Assembly (NCBI GenBank): GCA_020635495.1
Contig: JACJZQ010000003.1
Coordinates: forward strand, 124,001-188,000
DNA from: Flavobacteriales bacterium
GTDB taxonomy: Bacteria > Bacteroidota > Bacteroidia > UBA10329
Length of the DNA stretch: 64,000 nt
Direction: 5' to 3'
Shown: piece by piece, positions 45,643 to 54,740 of the stretch
Layout of the letters: every line of letters begins with the position of its first letter
Numbering within the stretch: the stretch's first letter is position 1
Made by a program: the position numbers and the translations under genes
Notes under the pieces: model-generated
Seen by the model: the letters and a program-made list of their open reading frames with translations, nothing else
What the model was told of the DNA's origin: nothing
Database searches by the model: none

Positions 45643-46652
45643 GAATTCTTAGATATATCGTTCTTCATGTTTCTGATCTCTTCCATCGTGCCCAGAACAA
45701 AGAGTTTAGAACCTTTTTGAATGAGCGTGTCTGGCGATGGATTGAAAACGTACTCGCCTTCCTCTGTCTTGAAGCCTACGATGTTGGCGCCCCAATTCTT
45801 GCGAATATCCAGATCGACAATACTCTTACCGAGGTAACTAGACGGTAAAGAGTGACAAGGAATTTCCTCGATATGCGTTTCTACCGATGATTGGCCGATG
45901 AGCAGATCGATGAATTCGACCACATCTGGCTTTACCACAAGCTGAGCCATGTGCGCGCCTCCAACCCGATCGGGCATGATGACGTTGTTCACACCCGCAT
46001 GCCGAAGCTTGGTATCGGAATTATCTTCTGATGCACGACTTATGATCTTGATCTTATCGTTGCTGACGCGAGCGGTAAGAACCACAAACAGGTTGTCTGC
46101 ATCGTTAGGCAAAGCCGTTATCAGTGCTCTTGCCTCCTTGATTCCGGCACGGGCCAGTACTTCATCCTGCGTAGCATCTCCCTCAATGTATAGAATGTTG
46201 TCGGCCTCCATCAGTTCGGAAATGATGCCCTTATCTTTCTCTACAACCACGCACGTGATACCACTTTCTTTCAGCGTCTGATACGCTTGTTTCCCATTTC
46301 GGCCGTAGCCGCAAATGATGGTGTGCCCCTTAAGTTTCCCGATTGTTCTGTCCACGCGAATGTGTAAAATCAGTCGTCTGAATTCGCCATCGATAACGTA
46401 TTTCGTCACCTCTGTGATGGTGTACGCGAATGTACCGAAACTGCTCATTATGAGAAACACAGTGAAGATTCTGCCTTCGAACGAGAGAGGCTTCACCTCG
46501 CTGAAACCAACGGTACTGATGGTTATCACGGTCATGTACAGCGAATCCCAGAAGGTAAAGCCTTCCAGCACCATGAACCCGGCTATCCCTGTGAGGAATA
46601 ACACGAGAATTACAATGAAGGGGAAGTAAATGGACCGAATCTGCCTGTTCAC
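45639..46652 (-). CDS. Potassium channel protein with RCK (TrkA-N/TrkA-C) domain
   Basis: The protein has 337 residues. Two membrane helices (about 9-28 and 62-85) flank a pore loop with STVGFSEV, a K+-type filter with Phe and Ser-Glu in place of the usual Tyr and Gly-Asp. The cytoplasmic RCK part starts around 108 (IICGYGRNGKQAYQTL, a nucleotide-binding loop), followed by a TrkA-C domain (about 250-337). GTG at 46652 is the start; no ATG is near. It is the second gene of an overlapping set with PspC-like and RmlD-like genes. The 2-TM plus RCK layout is that of MthK/Kch-like channels. Confidence 0.9.
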   Translation of the reverse strand: MNRQIRSIYFPFIVILVLFLTGIAGFMVLEGFTFWDSLYMTVITISTVGFSEVKPLSFEGRIFTVFLIMSSFGTFAYTITEVTKYVIDGEFRRLILHIRVDRTIGKLKGHTIICGYGRNGKQAYQTLKESGITCVVVEKDKGIISELMEADNILYIEGDATQDEVLARAGIKEARALITALPNDADNLFVVLTARVSNDKIKIISRASEDNSDTKLRHAGVNNVIMPDRVGGAHMAQLVVKPDVVEFIDLLIGQSSVETHIEEIPCHSLPSSYLGKSIVDLDIRKNWGANIVGFKTEEGEYVFNPSPDTLIQKGSKLFVLGTMEEIRNMKNDISKNS

Positions 46653-46667
46653 GGCCTCAAAGAAACA

Positions 46668-46913
46668 TCATAGATCCCAAACACTTCTGCGCTTGGGCTC
46701 CAATCTTGGTTTAAAAAACTCTTTGTGCTCCAAAATGAACGAACTGATGAGGTAGACAATAATAGGAGACCCAAAGGTGAAGAATGAGAGATAGATGAAG
46801 TACATGCGGATACTTGTTGCCTTGATACCGAGCTTATCGCCCAGCCAAGAACAGACCCCGAAAAGCTGAAACTCGAACAGGGAAACCACTTTATTTTTTT
46901 CTTCAGAACTCAC
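46668..46913 (-). CDS. PspC-domain small membrane protein
   Basis: The protein has 81 residues. The FGVCSWLGDKLGIKATSIRMYF segment and the following two hydrophobic stretches (about 36-62) match the PspC domain. PspC is the envelope-stress sensor of the phage-shock system, but many Bacteroidota have stand-alone PspC-domain proteins. The start is GTG at 46913, overlapping the DUF2851 gene stop (GTGA). No pspA or pspF is seen in the window. Confidence 0.85.
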   Translation of the reverse strand: MSSEEKNKVVSLFEFQLFGVCSWLGDKLGIKATSIRMYFIYLSFFTFGSPIIVYLISSFILEHKEFFKPRLEPKRRSVWDL

Positions 46914-48181
46914 AATTGCCGTTTCAGAATGTTAGCGCCAACATTACAAAATAAGCATTTTTTGAGCGCACAGAAGTTGGTTCTGAGTTCAATAAGTGCT
47001 TGAGTTTGGAGCGCATTTTTAGGTTTGAATCCCACATTTTCGAAATCTTTCACCATCGAATTCGTTTCAGGCTTCAATTCTTCTAGAAGCAACATGGCCT
47101 TGTCTTTCAGGTTCTGATTGCCTTCTCTTTCCGATAGAACGAAAAGGAACGGAGCCAGCACATTGATGAGAATGTTGTTGGCCATGGCGGAACCCAATCT
47201 ATTGCCAGCCGTTGGGAACCCTTTCCCAAAACGATAGTGCGTTTGCCAGTATTCCGATGGCTCTACCAACAAAGCGGTATGCAAATCCGAAACTTCTTGT
47301 GTTCTGAACCAACCAAGGAATTGCCCGGTTTGCTGATACAATGCCGCCAGCTGAGCCAACCGCAGCGTTGGGAAATTCTTTGGGTGCATTTTAGAGAATT
47401 TCCAGACCGATGTTTGCATGGGCTCCAAACCATATTTATTGGAAAGGAATTGGAACTCCTTAGAAAGCTGAAGTTGATAAGGCTCTTTCGGTTCGTGTAA
47501 AAATCCGGCAGCTCCGAAGAGAATGGCTTCCAACTGAAATGGGTTTGACTGATGTTTGGAAAGCACTTTCCAAGGAATCAATGAACCCAGTGTTTCAAAG
47601 GCCATTGCATTGACCTTCATACCGAAAGCACGGAACAGCGTGGCCTGAAATGCCTGTTCCAGGTCTCCATTGTTCCGTTCGATTCTCTCAGCGATCTCCT
47701 CCGATTTTCGTTGGAGACGGGAAACGATCAACGATTCTATCCAGTTTGTCAGCACCAGGTCAGGCACTTCCATGAACTGATTTCCGCACGGCAAACCCTT
47801 ATCGGTGGTCTGCATGGTTTCGTACCTCCTCAATATCTGATCGGAAATGTGATCCTTCAACTCCAAGGTTGGGAACGAACCTAGCGATTCTCGAAGATCA
47901 TCCTCAAAGACCACATGTAGAATGATGTTTGAATACGCTGAATCTTGTTGGTGCTGGTGTCTTAGCCAATCGGAACTACGGATATGGATCTCCACATTGC
48001 CAGACCATTCGGTTTCACCGATCTTCAGTCTGGCTGCCGAAAAATCGGGACCGGAATTCGGATTCAACGAGCCGGGGCGAAGAATAGAGATGGAATCTCC
48101 ATCCGTTGTTCGCAGATTCTGCTGGTCGAATAACCGATGCTGCCAAATGTGGTGTAACAGTTCTTCCCTTGGGTAAGGCAT
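46910..48181 (-). CDS. DUF2851 family protein
   Basis: This 423-residue soluble protein has the DUF2851 opening (EELLHHIWQHRLFD) and the core NSGPDFSAARLKIGETEWSG, GNVEIHIRSSDW, and YSNIILHVVFEDD. The family is common in Bacteroidota; its biochemistry is not established as far as I know. Its C-terminal CALKKCLFCNVGANIL contains three Cys, possibly a metal site, unverified. It starts the four-gene overlapping cluster with PspC, K+ channel and RmlD-like genes. A 27-base gap separates it from pyrF on the same strand. Confidence 0.9.
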   Translation of the reverse strand: MPYPREELLHHIWQHRLFDQQNLRTTDGDSISILRPGSLNPNSGPDFSAARLKIGETEWSGNVEIHIRSSDWLRHQHQQDSAYSNIILHVVFEDDLRESLGSFPTLELKDHISDQILRRYETMQTTDKGLPCGNQFMEVPDLVLTNWIESLIVSRLQRKSEEIAERIERNNGDLEQAFQATLFRAFGMKVNAMAFETLGSLIPWKVLSKHQSNPFQLEAILFGAAGFLHEPKEPYQLQLSKEFQFLSNKYGLEPMQTSVWKFSKMHPKNFPTLRLAQLAALYQQTGQFLGWFRTQEVSDLHTALLVEPSEYWQTHYRFGKGFPTAGNRLGSAMANNILINVLAPFLFVLSEREGNQNLKDKAMLLLEELKPETNSMVKDFENVGFKPKNALQTQALIELRTNFCALKKCLFCNVGANILKRQL

Positions 48182-48208
48182 GAACTAAAGATGAAGAATT
48201 CGGGGAAT

Positions 48209-49024
48209 TTACAGCCCCGCCTCGTCAAGAATAACTTCCATTTGCTGTTGGATAAGCAATGCTTCTGCACGGGCCGCTTCAGCAAAATCTTCTCCTTTGC
48301 TGGCGTAGATGATACCTCTTGATGAGTTTACCAGCAATCCGCAGGTCTTGTTCAGGCCGTTTTTGGCAACCTCTGCCAAACTACCTCCTTGGGCACCTAT
48401 TCCAGGAACCAGAAGAAAATGATCGGGCACAATTTCTCTCACCTTCTTCAGCATGGATGCTTTCGTGGCACCAACCACAAACATGGTGTTATCAATGGTT
48501 CCCCATTCTTTCCCTGCTCGCAACACCGATTCGAACAGCATGCCGTTTTCCGTTTTGAGGTATTGCAGGTCGGCTGCACCTTCGTTTGAGGTCAGGCCAA
48601 GAAGCACAACCCACTTGTTTTCAAACTGCAGATAAGGCAACACGCTATCGGAACCCATGTAAGGAGATAAGGTGATGGCATCGAAACCTAACTTATCGAA
48701 AAAGCCCAGTGCGTACATGCGCGATGTGTTGCCGATATCACCACGTTTTGCATCTGCCAATTTGAAGATGCTATCAGGAATGTACTGAGCCGTTTTCTCC
48801 AGAGACAACCACCCTTCAAACGCCCTAGATTCGTAAAAAGCGGTGTTGGGTTTATAGGCCACGCACAGGTCGTGTGTAGCATCAATTATACGTTTATTGA
48901 ACTCGTAGATCGGATCCTGATAACTCAATAAATGTGGGGGTATCTTGGAGAGGTCGGAGTCTAACCCGATGCAGAGAAACGAACGCTTTCTCTGTATTCT
49001 ACTAAAAAGCTGTTGGTGATTCAT
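48209..49024 (-). CDS. pyrF: Orotidine 5'-phosphate decarboxylase (type 2)
   Basis: This 271-residue enzyme makes UMP. The catalytic DAKRGDIGNT motif lies at 91-100 with Asp91, Lys93 and Asp96. LSPYMGSDSVLPY and the phosphate-binding VPGIGAQGGSL and VNSSRGIIYAS segments fit the type 2 (longer, about 270 residues) family rather than the short type. It is divergent from pyrG, with 136 bases between the two starts. Confidence 0.97.
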   Translation of the reverse strand: MNHQQLFSRIQRKRSFLCIGLDSDLSKIPPHLLSYQDPIYEFNKRIIDATHDLCVAYKPNTAFYESRAFEGWLSLEKTAQYIPDSIFKLADAKRGDIGNTSRMYALGFFDKLGFDAITLSPYMGSDSVLPYLQFENKWVVLLGLTSNEGAADLQYLKTENGMLFESVLRAGKEWGTIDNTMFVVGATKASMLKKVREIVPDHFLLVPGIGAQGGSLAEVAKNGLNKTCGLLVNSSRGIIYASKGEDFAEAARAEALLIQQQMEVILDEAGL

Positions 49025-49118
49025 GGCGGGCTAAAGCTAAGAATCTAAGCAACGGCAATGCTGTTGAAAATCATTGATAATCAACCGGATTTTCAACCGC
49101 CATGGAGTTGAATATTCG

Positions 49119-49126
49119 TAAGTTTG
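49119..49126 (+). promoter_or_regulatory. Candidate -7 element of pyrG
   Basis: TAAGTTTG matches the -7 consensus exactly, 34 bases upstream of the pyrG ATG. No TTG lies at the right spacing, so the -33 element is weak. Confidence 0.5.
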
Positions 49127-49160
49127 TCTCCCGTTCATCAACTTACAGAACTACCTAAAG

Positions 49161-50765
49161 ATGGCGGGAACCAAGTATATTTTTGTTACTGGAGGAGTTA
49201 CTTCCTCACTCGGAAAAGGAATCATTTCAGCATCCTTGGCAACGCTGTTGCAGTCAAGAGGCTTCCGGGTTACCATCCAAAAACTGGACCCTTACATCAA
49301 TGTTGACCCAGGTACGCTGAACCCGTACGAACATGGAGAATGCTATGTAACGGATGATGGTGCCGAGACCGATCTTGACCTTGGACATTACGAACGTTTT
49401 CTAGGCGTACCTACCAGTCAGGACAACAACGTTACAACAGGCAGGATCTACCAGACGGTGATCAACAAAGAGCGCGAAGGCGCCTATCTGGGAAAGACCG
49501 TTCAGGTAATTCCACACATTACAGATGAGATAAAACGCAGGATAAAACTCCTTGGCGAAACTGGAGAGTATGACATTGTAATTACGGAGATCGGTGGCAC
49601 GGTTGGCGATATTGAGTCGCTGCCATACATTGAAGCGGTGCGTCAGTTCAATTGGGAGGTAGGGGCGTCAAACCACTTGGTCATACACCTTACCCTTCTA
49701 CCCTATCTGGCAACTTCTGGCGAGTTGAAAACCAAGCCAACACAGCACTCGGTAAAAACACTATTGGAAAGCGGGCTGCAACCAGACATTCTGGTGTGTA
49801 GGGCAGACAGAAAGATTCCTCGCGACCAGCGAGAAAAGATTGCCCGATTCTGTAATGTGACCAAAAATGCGGTCATCGAATCGTTGGATGCCGAGACTAT
49901 CTATGATGTTCCGTTGTTGATGCTCAAAGAGAAATTGGATTCGGTGGTTATCAGCAAACTGAAACTGTCGTCCAAAACAGAACCGGACCTTACCAATTGG
50001 AGACATTTTCTCGGTCTTCTGAAAAACCCGACTGCCGAGGTTAAAGTAGGGCTGGTCGGTAAATATGTGGAGTTGCAGGATGCCTACAAGTCTATCGCGG
50101 AAGCGCTTATTCATGCCGGTGTTGAGAACGAGTGTAAGGTGAATGTGAAGTGGATTCACAGTGAAGACCTGGAACAGGGAAATGTGGAGCAGAAACTTCG
50201 CGGGTTGAAGGGAATTCTTGTGGCACCGGGTTTTGGCGACAGAGGAATTGAAGGCAAGATAGAAGCGGTAAAGTATGCCCGCGAAAACAACATTCCATTC
50301 TTGGGAATTTGTCTTGGCATGCAATGCGCGGTGGTTGAATTCGGAAGAAATGTTCTTGGTCTTGAAAAAGCCAATAGCACCGAGATGGACCCGAAAACCA
50401 AGTACCCGGTGATTGACATTATGGAAGGCCAAAAGTCGATCAAGAACAAAGGCGGCACCATGCGTTTAGGGGCGTATCCATGTAAATTGAAGCGCGGCAC
50501 AAAAGGCTATGCGGCTTACGGATCTGCCAACATCACAGAACGTCACCGTCATCGTTTCGAGTTCAATAACAAATACCGGAAAGACTATGAAGCGGCAGGC
50601 ATGATCGCATCGGGAATTAACCCAGAAAGTGACCTGGTTGAGATGGTTGAACTGAAGGACCATCCATGGTTTGTGGGAGTTCAATTTCACCCAGAATACA
50701 AGAGTACCGTAGCTCAACCGCACCCGCTTTTTGCCAAATTCATCGGTGCTGCATTGAAGCACTGA
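49161..50765 (+). CDS. pyrG: CTP synthase
   Basis: This 534-residue protein has two domains. The N-terminal synthetase (about 1-265) begins with FVTGGVTSSLGKGI (P-loop region) and includes the GECYVTDDGAETDLDLGHYERF motif. The C-terminal class-I glutamine amidotransferase carries the nucleophile Cys384 in FLGICLGMQ and the His/Glu pair in GVQFHPEYKS. It amidates UTP to CTP with ATP and glutamine. It is paired with pyrF across a divergent control region, and is followed by yidC 60 bases on, with its own promoter-like element in between. Confidence 0.98.
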   Translation: MAGTKYIFVTGGVTSSLGKGIISASLATLLQSRGFRVTIQKLDPYINVDPGTLNPYEHGECYVTDDGAETDLDLGHYERFLGVPTSQDNNVTTGRIYQTVINKEREGAYLGKTVQVIPHITDEIKRRIKLLGETGEYDIVITEIGGTVGDIESLPYIEAVRQFNWEVGASNHLVIHLTLLPYLATSGELKTKPTQHSVKTLLESGLQPDILVCRADRKIPRDQREKIARFCNVTKNAVIESLDAETIYDVPLLMLKEKLDSVVISKLKLSSKTEPDLTNWRHFLGLLKNPTAEVKVGLVGKYVELQDAYKSIAEALIHAGVENECKVNVKWIHSEDLEQGNVEQKLRGLKGILVAPGFGDRGIEGKIEAVKYARENNIPFLGICLGMQCAVVEFGRNVLGLEKANSTEMDPKTKYPVIDIMEGQKSIKNKGGTMRLGAYPCKLKRGTKGYAAYGSANITERHRHRFEFNNKYRKDYEAAGMIASGINPESDLVEMVELKDHPWFVGVQFHPEYKSTVAQPHPLFAKFIGAALKH

Positions 50766-50796
50766 AACCGACATTCTGCCAAGCGATACAGGTTGC

Positions 50797-50804
50797 TATC
50801 TTTG
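50797..50804 (+). promoter_or_regulatory. Candidate -7 element of yidC
   Basis: TATCTTTG, identical to the rpsU -7 element, is 21 bases before the yidC ATG. CTG at 50776-50778 is the nearest -33 candidate, 18 bases upstream and one mismatch from TTG. Confidence 0.6.
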
Positions 50805-50825
50805 CAGCCCAATTAAAAAGTCGGA

Positions 50826-52706
50826 ATGGACAAGAACACAGGCATCGGGCTAGCGCTCATCCTACTCATATTTGTCGGGTTCAATTATGTGAACATGCCC
50901 ACGGAGGCAGAACGGGCCGAAGCGCAAAGAATTCAAGATTCCATTGCAGAAGCTGAAGCTTTAACGGCAGATCAGACTGCCGAAGTTGAAGAAGCCGTTG
51001 CAGAGGTTGCCGCTTCAAACGATTCAACCGCTGCGCAACCAGAATTGAGCGACTCGCTGCGCGCGATACAACTTCAGGCCAAATACGGAGATTTCGGTGC
51101 TGCCGCAGAAGGTGAAGAAGGAACCGTTGTCATTGAAAACGACCTTATCAGAATCAATGTCTCCAAGCGTGGCGGCCACCCGCTTTCGGTTGAATTGAAG
51201 GAATATCAGACGTTCGATTCGCTACCGCTTCAGCTTTTCAAAGGAGACAACAACCGATTTGCGCTCGACTTCTGGGCCAACAACAAGCAGGTTTCTACCC
51301 AAGACCTCTTCTTTTCTCCTTCGGAGGATGGATTCTCTGTAACAGGAGAGAACCAGAAAAGCCTGAGCATGCGCCTTTCGGCTGGACCTGACAAGTACAT
51401 AGAATACGTTTACACGCTTGCGGGCAACTCATATCTGGTAGATTTCGACATTAATCTGGTTGGATTGGGCAGCGTTATTGAGCGCAATGCCACCACCATT
51501 GATCTGAATTGGAAGAACGACCTTCCACATCAGGAAAAAAGTCTTCAGAATGAACGAGACAACTCAACCATCTACTATCGTTTCAGCGATGACGAGGTTG
51601 ACTACATATCTGAACGTTCTGACGAGCAAGAGGAGATAAAGACTGACCTACAATGGGTTGCGTTCAAGCAACAATTCTTCAGCACGGTTCTGTTGGCCAA
51701 GGATGGTTGGGAAGGGCCAACAACCATTGAAACATCCCGTGATGAAGCCAATGATACGGTAGTAAAAACCTGCCAGGCCAAACTCTCCATTCCTTTCGGG
51801 CATCTTGAAATGGAGCAAGTTGAACTGCAATGGTATTTCGGACCAAACCATTACAGCACACTCAAAGGCCTTGAACTGGGTTTAGAGGAAATGATCCCTC
51901 TTGGATGGGGCATTTTCGGATGGGTTAACAAGTTTGCGGTTATTCCGGTATTCAACCTACTGGAAGGAACCGGATTGGGCTACGGAATCATCATCCTTAT
52001 CCTGACAATACTTCTCAAAACGGCTTTGATGCCTTTCACCTATAAGGCTTACATGAGCACGGCCAAAATGCGTGTGCTCAAGCCAGAAATAGAAGAGATA
52101 AACAAGAAGTTCGAAGGCAAGGACGACCCAATGGCCAAGCAACAGGCCACCATGGCGCTGTACAACAAGGCGGGTGTGAATCCGCTTGGCGGATGTCTGC
52201 CGATGCTGTTTCAGATGCCTATTCTTATTGCCTTGTTCCGATTCTTCCCTGCGTCAATTGAACTAAGGCAAGAGAGTTTCCTTTGGGCGGACGACCTCAG
52301 TAGCTACGATAGTATCTTCGATCTTCCATTTGAAATTCCGTTTTACGGAGACCACGTAAGCCTCTTCACGCTGTTGATGACCATTTCAACCATCTTCTAC
52401 ACCCGTCTGAACATGAGTATGCAGGCCGGTTCTCCGCAGATGGAGCAGATGAAATGGATGATGTACCTGATGCCCGTGATGATGCTGGGATGGTTCAACA
52501 ACTATGCGTCTGGTTTGAGCTATTACTATTTCTTGGCCAACGTAATGACCTTCGGGCAGAACTTTGCTTTCCGCAAGTTGGTAGATGATGATGCCATCCA
52601 CAAAAAGCTTCAGGAGAACAAGAAAAAGCCTAAGAAGAAGTCCGGTTTCCAGAAGCGATTGGAAGAAATGGCAAAGGAGCGAGGATACCAGCCGCCCAAG
52701 AAGTAA
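50826..52706 (+). CDS. yidC: Membrane protein insertase YidC
   Basis: The protein has 626 residues. It has an N-terminal membrane anchor (about 7-22), an acidic linker rich in Ala/Glu, a large periplasmic beta domain (about 90-350), then the conserved five-helix insertase core from about 365 (GYGIIILILTILLKTALMPF, KPEIEEINKKF, GCLPMLFQMPILIALFRFF). The C-terminal basic tail (about 600-626) is suited to binding ribosomes. It inserts proteins into the inner membrane alone or with SecYEG. It has the Gram-negative form with a periplasmic domain. Confidence 0.97.
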   Translation: MDKNTGIGLALILLIFVGFNYVNMPTEAERAEAQRIQDSIAEAEALTADQTAEVEEAVAEVAASNDSTAAQPELSDSLRAIQLQAKYGDFGAAAEGEEGTVVIENDLIRINVSKRGGHPLSVELKEYQTFDSLPLQLFKGDNNRFALDFWANNKQVSTQDLFFSPSEDGFSVTGENQKSLSMRLSAGPDKYIEYVYTLAGNSYLVDFDINLVGLGSVIERNATTIDLNWKNDLPHQEKSLQNERDNSTIYYRFSDDEVDYISERSDEQEEIKTDLQWVAFKQQFFSTVLLAKDGWEGPTTIETSRDEANDTVVKTCQAKLSIPFGHLEMEQVELQWYFGPNHYSTLKGLELGLEEMIPLGWGIFGWVNKFAVIPVFNLLEGTGLGYGIIILILTILLKTALMPFTYKAYMSTAKMRVLKPEIEEINKKFEGKDDPMAKQQATMALYNKAGVNPLGGCLPMLFQMPILIALFRFFPASIELRQESFLWADDLSSYDSIFDLPFEIPFYGDHVSLFTLLMTISTIFYTRLNMSMQAGSPQMEQMKWMMYLMPVMMLGWFNNYASGLSYYYFLANVMTFGQNFAFRKLVDDDAIHKKLQENKKKPKKKSGFQKRLEEMAKERGYQPPKK

Positions 52707-52754
52707 TTCTGAATTGGTCAGGTTTTTGTCTTCAGCGGTTAAATACCATTCGAA

Positions 52755-53279
52755 ATGAAAAAGTTCTTACCACTGATGGTTGTTGTTGCATTAGCTGCAA
52801 TCAGCTGCAAAAGCACCAAAGAAACGGCTACGGCCAACTCAAATTCTGCAACTGAAAATGTTGTTTTGGCAGAGCTTCAGATGTTGGCCACCATTAATCG
52901 CACCGCCTGTTATGGCCAGTGCCCCATGTACAAGGCAACTTTCTTTGATAATGGCGAGGTGGAATACATCGGAAGGCGCTTTGTAGAGAACATCGGTACT
53001 TATAAGGCACTTATATCTTCTGAAGAGGTATTGAAGATCAAGGAAAAGGTGAAGGAGTATGACTACTTCAGTTTAGACACGCTTTACCCTACTCCAATTG
53101 CCGACTTCCCATCGTGCATCACGGAAGTTAATCTCAATGGTGTTTACAAGAAGGTGATCGATAGAAGAAGCCCTCCGGACAACCTGAAATACTTCGAGAA
53201 ATTCTTGGATTCCATGCTTGAAAATCGAGCGTGGGAAAAAGTATCGGACAACACCAATTACTACAAGAAGACCCAGTAA
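52755..53279 (+). CDS. Lipoprotein with DUF6438-like domain
   Basis: The protein has 174 residues. The signal peptide ends in LAAISC, a lipobox with Cys18. After a Ser/Thr/Asn-rich linker comes the domain with NRTACYGQCPMYKATFFDNG, a paired-Cys motif that I know from DUF6438 proteins. Function is unknown. It follows yidC on the same strand after 48 bases and ends 3 bases before the convergent TPR-PD40 gene. Confidence 0.82.
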   Translation: MKKFLPLMVVVALAAISCKSTKETATANSNSATENVVLAELQMLATINRTACYGQCPMYKATFFDNGEVEYIGRRFVENIGTYKALISSEEVLKIKEKVKEYDYFSLDTLYPTPIADFPSCITEVNLNGVYKKVIDRRSPPDNLKYFEKFLDSMLENRAWEKVSDNTNYYKKTQ

Positions 53280-53282
53280 AGT

Positions 53283-54668
53283 TTACTTACCTACGGCCGA
53301 AGAATTGATCAACGGGTGGTTGGTAAGATCGATCATCATGATATCGTACTTGCCGTTGGCCGAACCTTTTGTGCTGTAGTAAGCGGTTTTTCCGTCAGCC
53401 GTTAGCGTGAAATCGACCTCATCTCCAGGTGTATTGATCGGGTAACCTAGATTTTCCGGTTTACTCCATGTTCCATCATCCTGCTTAACAGACTTGAAAA
53501 TGTCATAACCACCCATATTCATGTGGCCCTTGCTACTGAAGAAAATGGTTTTGCCATCTGCGGCAATGAATACACTTTTTTCATCTTCAACCGTATTCAG
53601 ATCGGCCAAGTTGGTGGCCTTACCCCACTTGGTTGTAGACTCAGCCTGGGCCGTCCAAATATCTCCATTGCCTTTGGCTCCCATAGGTCTTTCAGAAACG
53701 AAGTAGATGGTTTTACCATCGTTTGTAACCGAAGCGTTGCTATCAAAATAGCCGCTGTTAACGTTGTTTCCTAACGAATAGGCTTTAGACCAACGGTTCA
53801 TGCTCATCAATCTGGCAGCGTCTGGACTACCATCAGCAATGGCGTCTTGCGCCCCCTTGTTAATTCTTGTTTTCGAAACGTAAATGTCTCCAGCATTCTT
53901 GTTCTGGAAGGTGAACAGTTGTCTTCCATCTGGAGAGATGCTCAAGTTGGCATCGTGCCCTTCTGTATTGATGGAACCTTGAATCCGTTCTGCAGGAGCC
54001 CAACCTTTCAAACTATCACTCCAATAGCTTACATAGACATCCTCGTACCAATCATTATCGCCCTCATAGCGCTTACCGCCTTCAGTATCCGGTCTTCTTG
54101 ATGTGAACACCATCAGTCTGCCATCAGCTGTAACCGATGGATGATACTCATGATTATCAACCGTGTTAATGCCCTCTCCAGCGGAAGAAATGACCACATC
54201 AACTGGATTGGCCATCATTTCCAACGTGGTCTCACACTTCTGCTTCAAAAGCTGTCCTTTTTCTTGGTCTGCCTTCGGAAGCTTCTCGTTGGCCAGGTAT
54301 TTTTCTACCGCCTCAATGGCCTTTTTCTGATAGGTTACCAATCTGAAAGCGCTTGCCAGATTGTAGTACAACTCCTTGTCAATGGCAGGATCGTACTTCT
54401 CGGCTTTCTGAAAGTAAGCCAATGCGTCTTCACCTTGATTCAGTGCTAAAAAACATTCTCCCATGCGGAAATTCAGCATGGCATCAGTTCCGTTATCGGT
54501 ATACTCCGCTCTGTAGATTCTGAGGGCACCGTTGTAATCTCCTTCGGCCATGCTCGACTTGGCCTGCATCATTTTGATTTTATCTGGTCCTTTCAGTAAT
54601 TGACCTTGCGAATCGGTGAAGCTGAATACGAACAGAACAGTAACTAACAACGTGGTAAGTGATCTCAT
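53283..54668 (-). CDS. TPR and PD40-repeat periplasmic protein
   Basis: The protein has 461 residues. A signal peptide (about 1-22) precedes three TPR-like units (about 30-150), then WD40-like PD40 beta-propeller repeats (YHPSVTADGRLMVFTSRR, NLSISPDGRQLFTFQ, ASVTNDGKTIYFVSE, VFIAADGKTIFFSSKG, DFTLTADGKTAYYST). This layout is that of the N-terminal part of OmpA-type proteins linked to T9SS or gliding in the phylum, but the OmpA peptidoglycan-binding domain is missing. It could bind partners at the outer membrane. No por/gld genes are nearby. Confidence 0.88.
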   Translation of the reverse strand: MRSLTTLLVTVLFVFSFTDSQGQLLKGPDKIKMMQAKSSMAEGDYNGALRIYRAEYTDNGTDAMLNFRMGECFLALNQGEDALAYFQKAEKYDPAIDKELYYNLASAFRLVTYQKKAIEAVEKYLANEKLPKADQEKGQLLKQKCETTLEMMANPVDVVISSAGEGINTVDNHEYHPSVTADGRLMVFTSRRPDTEGGKRYEGDNDWYEDVYVSYWSDSLKGWAPAERIQGSINTEGHDANLSISPDGRQLFTFQNKNAGDIYVSKTRINKGAQDAIADGSPDAARLMSMNRWSKAYSLGNNVNSGYFDSNASVTNDGKTIYFVSERPMGAKGNGDIWTAQAESTTKWGKATNLADLNTVEDEKSVFIAADGKTIFFSSKGHMNMGGYDIFKSVKQDDGTWSKPENLGYPINTPGDEVDFTLTADGKTAYYSTKGSANGKYDIMMIDLTNHPLINSSAVGK

Positions 54669-54740
54669 TTGAGTGCGTTTGCAACTAAATTAGTAATTCG
54701 ATGATGGCAAAATCTGCGTCTGAGCAACGTGTTTCCAACA

